A stretch of 11,228 bases of DNA from Alphaproteobacteria bacterium (GTDB taxonomy: Bacteria; Pseudomonadota; Alphaproteobacteria; ATCC43930; CGMCC-115725): NCBI GenBank assembly GCA_030039775.1, contig JASHUX010000107.1, forward strand, positions 1 through 11,228. Reading direction: 5' to 3'. The notes under the pieces are model-generated. The model had not been told where the DNA came from. It was given only the letters and a program-made list of their open reading frames with translations, and searched no databases. Shown piece after piece: positions 6,051 to 11,228 of this stretch; positions within the stretch are counted from its first letter, which is position 1; the number at the start of each line of letters is the position of its first letter. Position numbers and translations under genes: made by a program.

Positions 6051-7739
6051 TCACTTGTTCAACGCATCCGTCATGGCGCGAACCAACGCGGCGAGGCCGG
6101 CCCCGTCGTTCGACAAATGAACGCGCAACGCGCGCCGCTTGCGCTCGTTCAGCACGGCGAGATCGCCCTGCGCCTGTGCCAATTCGACGACTCCGAACGA
6201 ATATTTCTTATCCGGCACCGGAAGGTCGTGCGCCGGATCGTGCGTGATCTGCACGAACACGCCGGAATTCGGCCCGCCTTTGTAGGCCTGCCCGGTCGAA
6301 TGCTGGAACCGCGGCCCAAAGCCGAGGCATGTCGCGCATTTGGTTGCATGCCGCAACACGGGCCGCAACCCGTCCAGCAATTGGCTGTGCGCTTCGTTGC
6401 GCTCGATATAGGCGAGCATTGCGATGTAATCGCCGGCGCCAGCACGAGAGAGATGCGCGCGCAAGATGTCGGTGAGGGATTTCCCCTGCCCCAGCGCCTG
6501 GCGATTGTCGGCGTCGGCGAATACGGCGATGCCGTCCGCTGCGAAAAACGGCTCGTCCTTCGGCAACGCGCCGGTCTTTTCGTAGGCGTCGGTCAGGGCG
6601 CGCGTCTTGACCTTGCTGGCCTCGACATCGGGCTGATCGAACGGGTCGATGCCGATGACCGCGCCGGCCACCGCCGTCGCCATTTCCGCCAAAAAGAAAA
6701 TCTGACCGAGCTGGATCATGTCGTCGAGCTCGATCCGCACCACCGGATGACCGGCCAGCGCCAGCAGGTCGAGCGCCTCCGACTGTTCCTCGTCGTCGTC
6801 GCTCGACAGTGCAGCATAGAGGAAGACGCGATCTTTGCCATAGTCGGCGGCGGCGCCGATGGTTTCGCCGTCGACGGGGATAAGGCCCTTGCCCTGCTTG
6901 CCGGTGGATTCCGCGAACAATTGCTCCAGCCACGAGCCCAGCGTGGCGAGACGCGGCGACGCCAGCATCGTGACCTTGTCGCGTCCGAATTGCCGAGCCA
7001 GAACGCCAAGCGTCAGGCCAAGACGCAGACCGGGATTGTCGTCCTCGCGCGCGCAGGCGCGCACCATGGCATCGGTCGCATCGAGCAGCCCCGCGACGTC
7101 GAGGCCGATCGCGGCCGCCGGCACCAGACCGAATTTCGACAGCACCGAATACCGACCGCCGATCGCGGGATCACCAAAGAACACATGCGCGAACCCGCGC
7201 TCACGGGTTTCCTTCTCCATCGCCGAGCCGGGATCGGTGACGGCCGCGAATTGCCCGCCGGCGCGGCCCGCGGCATCGAAAAAATAATCCTTGAGGATGT
7301 TGGGCTCGAGCGTGGTGCCGGATTTGGACGAGACGACGAACAAGGTGTGCCGGATGTCGATGTGATGACGGATCGTCTCGATCTGACCAGGATCGGTCGA
7401 ATCCAGCATGTGAAAGCGCGGCCATCCGTCGCGGCGTCCGAAGCTGTGCGCGATCACGTCGGGTCCGAGGCTGGACCCGCCCATGCCGATCAACACCACG
7501 TCGGTGCAATTTTTTGCCTGGCGCGCCAACGGCTCGAGAGCTGCGACATCCGCGCGCTCGCGCGCGGCGATGTCGAGCCAGCCGAGCCACCGATCCTCGT
7601 CGGCGCCGGTCCATAGCGTCTTGTCCCGCGCCCACAATCGCCGGACATTGCCGCGCGCCGTCCACTCCTTCGTTGCCGCCGCGAGTGCATCCTGCTCCGC
7701 GGCCCCGAGCGATTCGGACAGGCGCGCAATCCCGATCAT
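6051..7739 (-). CDS. pgi: Glucose-6-phosphate isomerase, Tal-Pgi-type stand-alone protein
   Basis: Interconverts fructose 6-phosphate and glucose 6-phosphate. The 562-residue protein resembles the C-terminal isomerase half of the transaldolase-phosphoglucose isomerase fusions more than E. coli Pgi. This shows in its N-terminal [14 protein letters not shown] segment (32-45) and the SGVFVQIT segment near the C terminus. Motifs: [14 protein letters not shown] (83-96), [11 protein letters not shown] (137-147) sugar-phosphate loop, [11 protein letters not shown] (194-204, matching a Pgi signature), [13 protein letters not shown] (277-289) with the catalytic-type Glu, and [14 protein letters not shown] (365-378) with the signature Lys. 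No transaldolase domain precedes it: the ATG at 7739 has AGAGG about 7 nt upstream, and the MFS stop lies 40 nt away. The gnd ATG follows 10 nt after its stop. A bifunctional name would be wrong for this protein. Confidence 0.95.
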   Translation of the reverse strand: MIGIARLSESLGAAEQDALAAATKEWTARGNVRRLWARDKTLWTGADEDRWLGWLDIAARERADVAALEPLARQAKNCTDVVLIGMGGSSLGPDVIAHSFGRRDGWPRFHMLDSTDPGQIETIRHHIDIRHTLFVVSSKSGTTLEPNILKDYFFDAAGRAGGQFAAVTDPGSAMEKETRERGFAHVFFGDPAIGGRYSVLSKFGLVPAAAIGLDVAGLLDATDAMVRACAREDDNPGLRLGLTLGVLARQFGRDKVTMLASPRLATLGSWLEQLFAESTGKQGKGLIPVDGETIGAAADYGKDRVFLYAALSSDDDEEQSEALDLLALAGHPVVRIELDDMIQLGQIFFLAEMATAVAGAVIGIDPFDQPDVEASKVKTRALTDAYEKTGALPKDEPFFAADGIAVFADADNRQALGQGKSLTDILRAHLSRAGAGDYIAMLAYIERNEAHSQLLDGLRPVLRHATKCATCLGFGPRFQHSTGQAYKGGPNSGVFVQITHDPAHDLPVPDKKYSFGVVELAQAQGDLAVLNERKRRALRVHLSNDGAGLAALVRAMTDALNK

Positions 7740-7779
7740 CGGAAAACCTCTGCCCTATGTAGCGAACAAACGCCGCATA

Positions 7780-8952
7780 TTAAACGTTCCGCAGTGTAAC
7801 CGGCGGCTCGTGCCAGAAACGTGTCACGCACGCCGCAACCGCGGCGAGCACGATCCACACCAGCACGACGCAGCCGAACCACCCGCCGCCGCGCCAGGCC
7901 AGACCGCCGATCGCCGCGCCGGCGGTGCCGCCGAGATAATACGACGTGACGTAGAGACCGACCGCGGACGAGCGCGCCTGCGTCGCGGTAAAGGCCACGT
8001 AGCCCGTCGAGACGGCTTGACAGATGAAGCCGCTGCACGCGCACACGACCAGGCCGATGAAAATGATCGCGACGTTCGGCACGAGCATCAGCGCCGATCC
8101 CGCCGCCCAGGTCGCGAGCACGCCCAGAACCAGCCCGCGCCGGCCGAACGCGGCCACCAGTCGCCCCGTCAGCGGCGTCGTGAAAATGCCGAACACATAG
8201 GAAACGAACAGCGAGCCGAGCCAGCCCGATGACAAGTCGAACGGCGGCGCCGCGAGATGGAAATTGACGTAGGTAAACAGCACCACGAAACAGAACAGCA
8301 CGCCGAAACCCGCGCCGAACGTCGCGACCAGCCGCGGATCGCGGAAATGGCGCGCCATCATCGACAGCGAATGCAGCAAACCCTCGGCGCGGATGAAATG
8401 CTGCTCCTTGGGCAGGGTCGTCGCGACGGCCGCCGCGCAGAGCAAGCCGATCGCCGCCATCGCGAAAAAGGCGACCCGCCAGCCCTCGAAATCGCCGATC
8501 CAGCCAGTGAGAAAGCGGCTCAGGAACCCCCCCAAGACGCTGCCGGTGGTGTAGATCGCGGTGACGGCGGCTACGTTCTCGCGCGGAAATTCATCGCCGA
8601 CATAAGCGACGGCGACCGCAAATACTGGCGGCAGCAAGAGGCCCTGAACGAAGCGCAGCGCCACGATCTGGTCAAGGCTTTGCGCGGCGCCGATCAGGGC
8701 CGTCGGCACCACCAGCAGGAACAGCGCCGTGATGACGATGCGGCGGCGACCCAATATCTCCGCGACGACGCCGACGAACGGCGCCATCAGCGTCACCGCG
8801 AGCGTCGTGGCGCTGACAGTGACGCTGACTTGCGCTTCCGTGGCGCGGAAATAGTCGCCCAGCGTCGGCAACAGCGCCTGGATCGACCAAAGCTGCAGGA
8901 AAGCGGCCAGCCCGACGACGAAGACGCCGAGCCGCCGCTGGTCAGAGAAAAT
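7780..8952 (-). CDS. MFS permease (YnfM/AraJ-like), probable ATT start
   Basis: A major-facilitator membrane transporter. Beginning at ATT 8952 it has 390 residues, a normal MFS length, with many hydrophobic segments consistent with 12 spans. The first, LGVFVVGLAAFLQLWSIQAL (8-27), is followed by a VTLMAPFVGVV span and the loop 2-3 motif GVVAEILGRRR (about 61-71). A central basic loop (LPKEQHFIRAEGLLHS) separates the two halves. From the upstream in-frame stop at 9010-9012 down to 8871 there is no ATG, GTG or TTG. The first such codon, TTG 8871, would delete most of span 1. ATT 8952 has AAGG 8 nt upstream, 10 nt after the korB stop, and is the best-placed start. The family is mostly drug, sugar or metabolite efflux. 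The substrate is unknown, although the position between korAB and pgi hints at a central-carbon metabolite. Confidence 0.85.
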   Translation of the reverse strand: MFSDQRRLGVFVVGLAAFLQLWSIQALLPTLGDYFRATEAQVSVTVSATTLAVTLMAPFVGVVAEILGRRRIVITALFLLVVPTALIGAAQSLDQIVALRFVQGLLLPPVFAVAVAYVGDEFPRENVAAVTAIYTTGSVLGGFLSRFLTGWIGDFEGWRVAFFAMAAIGLLCAAAVATTLPKEQHFIRAEGLLHSLSMMARHFRDPRLVATFGAGFGVLFCFVVLFTYVNFHLAAPPFDLSSGWLGSLFVSYVFGIFTTPLTGRLVAAFGRRGLVLGVLATWAAGSALMLVPNVAIIFIGLVVCACSGFICQAVSTGYVAFTATQARSSAVGLYVTSYYLGGTAGAAIGGLAWRGGGWFGCVVLVWIVLAAVAACVTRFWHEPPVTLRNV

Positions 8953-8962
8953 AGCGGCGGCC

Positions 8963-10018
8963 TTAGCGCAGCGAACTGTTGAACTTGTCGAGCGCTTCCG
9001 AGCCAGGCACTAGCGCCGCGTCGTCGAGCAGGTTGAGCGGCATCTCGACCGTGTTCAGATGCGCATGCAGGTCGATCGCCTCGGGATCGAGATAGAGCAA
9101 GCCCGTCACCACCTCGCCGGCCTTTTCCCGCTCGCCGATATAGCGCATGGCCGCGGAGCGGTCGTGAAGATCGTACTCGTCGTCGAGCTTGCGCAGATTG
9201 ATCACCGAGCCGTCGTGCTGGATCACGGGCTCGACCGTGCCGGGCGCGTACTCCGCCGTGATCGGCTCGCGCAGCACCATGAAATCGAGGCTGTTCACGG
9301 TCTCGTTGTGCTCGCGGACATACTCATAGCTCTTGGTTGAGCCGGGATGGTTGTTGAACGCGACGCACGGGCTGATGACGTCGAGGAAAGCGGCGCCGTT
9401 GTGCTCTATCGCGGCCTTGATGAGCGGCACGAGCTGCGCCTTGTCGCCGGAGAAGCCGCGCGCAACGAAGCTGGCGCCGAGCAGGATCGCCATCGACGCC
9501 AGGTCGATCGGCTCGTCGGTGTTGGCGACGCCGCGCTTGCTCTGCGAGCCCTTGTCGGCGGTCGCCGAGAACTGACCCTTGGTCAGGCCGTACACGCCGT
9601 TGTTCTCGACGATATAGACCATGTTGACGCCGCGCCGGATCGAATGCGCGAACTGGCCGAGGCCGATCGAGGCGCTGTCGCCGTCGCCGGAAACGCCGAA
9701 ATAAATTAGGTCACGGTTGGCGAGATTGGCACCGGTCAGCACCGAGGGCATGCGCCCGTGCACGCTGTTGAAGCCGTGGCTCTGGCCGAGGAAATAGGTC
9801 GGGGTCTTGGAAGAGCAGCCGATGCCCGACAGTTTCGCGACCCGGTGCGGCGCCAGATTGAGCTCGAAGCACGCCTCGATGATCGCGGCCGAGATCGAAT
9901 CGTGACCGCAGCCCGCGCATAGTGTCGACACCGCGCCCTCGTAATCGCGATGCGTGAAGCCGAGCGTGTTGGTTGCGAGCTTCGGATGGTGGAACTTCGG
10001 CTTGGCGATATAGGTCAT
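8963..10018 (-). CDS. korB: 2-oxoglutarate:ferredoxin oxidoreductase, beta subunit
   Basis: Thiamine-diphosphate subunit of the enzyme that oxidatively decarboxylates 2-oxoglutarate to succinyl-CoA and reduces ferredoxin. It has 351 residues, as usual for the two-subunit KorAB type. Motifs: CAGCGHD (34-40), GIGCSSKTP (65-73), SGDGDSASIGLGQF (110-123) with the Mg/TPP-binding aspartates, NNGVYGLTKGQ (139-149), and SPC (216-218). Cys34, Cys37, Cys68 and Cys218 sit where the proximal [4Fe-4S] cluster ligands lie in pyruvate:ferredoxin oxidoreductase, so a single cluster is expected (inference by analogy). The ATG overlaps the korA stop (ATGA). The stop is TAA, about 10 nt before the MFS gene. Another 2-oxoacid could be the substrate, but the whole pattern fits KorB best. 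Confidence 0.94.
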   Translation of the reverse strand: MTYIAKPKFHHPKLATNTLGFTHRDYEGAVSTLCAGCGHDSISAAIIEACFELNLAPHRVAKLSGIGCSSKTPTYFLGQSHGFNSVHGRMPSVLTGANLANRDLIYFGVSGDGDSASIGLGQFAHSIRRGVNMVYIVENNGVYGLTKGQFSATADKGSQSKRGVANTDEPIDLASMAILLGASFVARGFSGDKAQLVPLIKAAIEHNGAAFLDVISPCVAFNNHPGSTKSYEYVREHNETVNSLDFMVLREPITAEYAPGTVEPVIQHDGSVINLRKLDDEYDLHDRSAAMRYIGEREKAGEVVTGLLYLDPEAIDLHAHLNTVEMPLNLLDDAALVPGSEALDKFNSSLR

Positions 10019-11228
10019 GGCGCGGGCGCCTTCTTGCGGAACGGCTTGACGTTGGGCGCGATCAGCTTTTCCGAGATCGCATCGACGATGAACCGCGCCG
10101 TGATCGGCGTGCCGTCGTAATTCAGCACCGGGATCAACCGCGCCGGATCGATGCCGCCTTCGTTGACGATAAGCGTGCGGAGCTGCGCGTCACGGTTCTG
10201 CTCGACCACGAAAATCTGGTCGTGGCGCGCGATGAATTCGTAGACGCCATCCGCGAAGGGGAAGCCCCTCAGGCGCAGCGCGTCGACCGTGATGCCTTCT
10301 TCGGCAAAATGGTCGAGCGCCTCGTCCATCGCCGGGGCGGTCGAGCCAAAATAAATGACGCCAGCGTTCGCCGGCTCTGCGCCTTCGCGCAATTCCGGCG
10401 CCGGCACCAGCGTCTTGGCGGTATTAAATTTCTTCAACAGCCGGTCCATGTTGTCGACATAGAGCGGACCTTCCTCGCTGTATTTGGCGTAGCGGTCCTT
10501 GGTGGTGCCGCGCGTGAAGAAGGCGCCGCGCTTCGGGTGCGTGCCGGGCAGCGTGCGATAGGGAATGCCGTCGCCGTCGACATCGAGATAACGGCCGAAA
10601 TTCTCGCCCGCCTCGAGCCGTTCCGCCGTCATCAGCTTGCCGCGATCCATGCGGCGCGCATCGTCCCATTTGAGCGGCGGCACCAGCGATTCGTTCATGC
10701 CGATATCGAGATCGAGCATGACGAAAATCGGCGTCTGCAGCCGGTCGGCAAGATCGAAGGACAAGGCGCCCATCTCGAACGCTTCTTTCGGATCGGCGGG
10801 GAACAGCATGACGTGCTTGGTGTCGCCGTGGCTGGCATAGGCGCATGACAGGAGATCGGCCTGCTGCGTGCGCGTCGGCATGCCGGTCGACGGCCCGCCG
10901 CGCTGCACGTCGAACAACACCGCGGGGATTTCGGCGAAATACGCCAATCCCAGAAATTCGGTCATCAGCGAAACGCCGGGACCGGCGGTGCAAGTGAAGG
11001 CGCGCGCCCCGTTCCATGCGGCGCCAATGACGATGCCGATGGAAGCGAGTTCGTCCTCCCCCTGCACAATCGCATAGCGCGCCTTCCCTGTGTCGGGATC
11101 GGTGCGGTAGCGCCGGCAATATCGCTGAAACGCCTCTGCCAGCGACGTTGAAGGGGTGATCGGATACCAAGCCGCGACCGTGGCGCCACCGTAGACGGCG
11201 CCGAGCGCCGCAGCGCTGTTGCCGTCGA
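10015..11228 (-). CDS. korA: 2-oxoglutarate:ferredoxin oxidoreductase, alpha subunit, 3' part
   Basis: The C-terminal 403 residues of the partner of KorB; the frame is open to the right edge, so the N terminus (in this type a fused gamma domain) is missing. The first complete codons read DGNSAAALGAVYGGATVAAW followed by YPITPSTSLAEAF, the classic alpha-subunit substrate/TPP contact. Next come VQGEDELASIGIVIGAAWNG, TCTAGPGVSLMTEFLGLA, VQRGGPSTGMPTRTQQADL and FPADPKEAFEMG. The distal part holds a STAPAMDEAL segment and EQNRDAQLRTL, as in the CoA-side domain of the KorA type. A GTG at 11067 is internal, not a start, because homologous sequence continues upstream. The TGA stop overlaps the korB ATG, fitting a 1:1 complex. 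The alpha assignment is firm; the 2-oxoglutarate specificity rests on family resemblance. Confidence 0.93.
   Translation of the reverse strand, partial: DGNSAAALGAVYGGATVAAWYPITPSTSLAEAFQRYCRRYRTDPDTGKARYAIVQGEDELASIGIVIGAAWNGARAFTCTAGPGVSLMTEFLGLAYFAEIPAVLFDVQRGGPSTGMPTRTQQADLLSCAYASHGDTKHVMLFPADPKEAFEMGALSFDLADRLQTPIFVMLDLDIGMNESLVPPLKWDDARRMDRGKLMTAERLEAGENFGRYLDVDGDGIPYRTLPGTHPKRGAFFTRGTTKDRYAKYSEEGPLYVDNMDRLLKKFNTAKTLVPAPELREGAEPANAGVIYFGSTAPAMDEALDHFAEEGITVDALRLRGFPFADGVYEFIARHDQIFVVEQNRDAQLRTLIVNEGGIDPARLIPVLNYDGTPITARFIVDAISEKLIAPNVKPFRKKAPAP

Noticed and set aside
5003..6247. 414-residue open frame on the plus strand across gnd
   Set aside because: Antisense shadow of gnd with parts of zwf and pgi; no motif or plausible ribosome-binding context.
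5982..7616. 544-residue open frame on the plus strand, antisense to pgi
   Set aside because: Shadow of pgi: rich in Arg, His, Asp and Gly with no family motif, while the opposite strand encodes a complete isomerase.
7780..8871. MFS permease starting at TTG 8871
   Set aside because: This would cut off most of transmembrane span 1, which is clearly encoded upstream; no ribosome-binding site fits.
10015..11067. korA as a complete 350-residue gene starting at GTG 11067
   Set aside because: The frame continues to the right edge and encodes the conserved YPITPSTS segment upstream of this GTG, so the gene is truncated by the window, not short.

Overview
The window reads as a chromosomal stretch of a GC-rich (about two thirds G+C by eye) alphaproteobacterium-like organism. 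The short single-domain 6-phosphogluconate dehydrogenase, the Tal-Pgi-type phosphoglucose isomerase, the KorAB-type 2-oxoglutarate:ferredoxin oxidoreductase and the palindromic intergenic repeats all fit that, but the exact taxon cannot be fixed from this sequence. Every convincing gene is on the minus strand, so the reading order runs from the right edge to the left.

In transcription order: the 3' part of korA (open at the right edge); korB (ATGA overlap with korA); an MFS permease about 10 nt after korB, with no usual start codon and a probable ATT start; pgi (40 nt gap); a short NAD-type 6-phosphogluconate dehydrogenase (10 nt gap); zwf (ATGA overlap); a 146-nt spacer with a paired palindromic repeat; pgl; a polyphosphate-glucokinase-like ROK kinase (GTGA overlap with pgl); a 186-nt spacer with a hairpin, a fold-back repeat and a decayed copy of the first repeat; rpiA; and, 5 nt later, the 5' part of a molybdopterin oxidoreductase that runs off the left edge.

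Functionally the centre is an oxidative pentose phosphate pathway cluster. Glucose (via the polyphosphate/ATP glucokinase) and fructose 6-phosphate (via Pgi) meet at glucose 6-phosphate. Zwf, Pgl and the decarboxylating dehydrogenase carry this to ribulose 5-phosphate, and RpiA makes ribose 5-phosphate. No transketolase, transaldolase or Entner-Doudoroff gene lies in the window. KorAB, a TCA-cycle-level enzyme producing reduced ferredoxin, sits directly upstream. Overlapping stop/start codons and short gaps suggest one or two long polycistronic transcripts. The two spacers with repeats are the natural places for transcript segmentation or processing.

I see no CRISPR array, tRNA, rRNA, insertion sequence, phage gene or defence system. 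The window is mainly ordinary central metabolism. The less ordinary points are the gene combination (polyphosphate glucokinase within the pathway, korAB and an MFS permease attached), the apparent ATT start, and the repeats, one pair of which shows compensatory base-pair changes.
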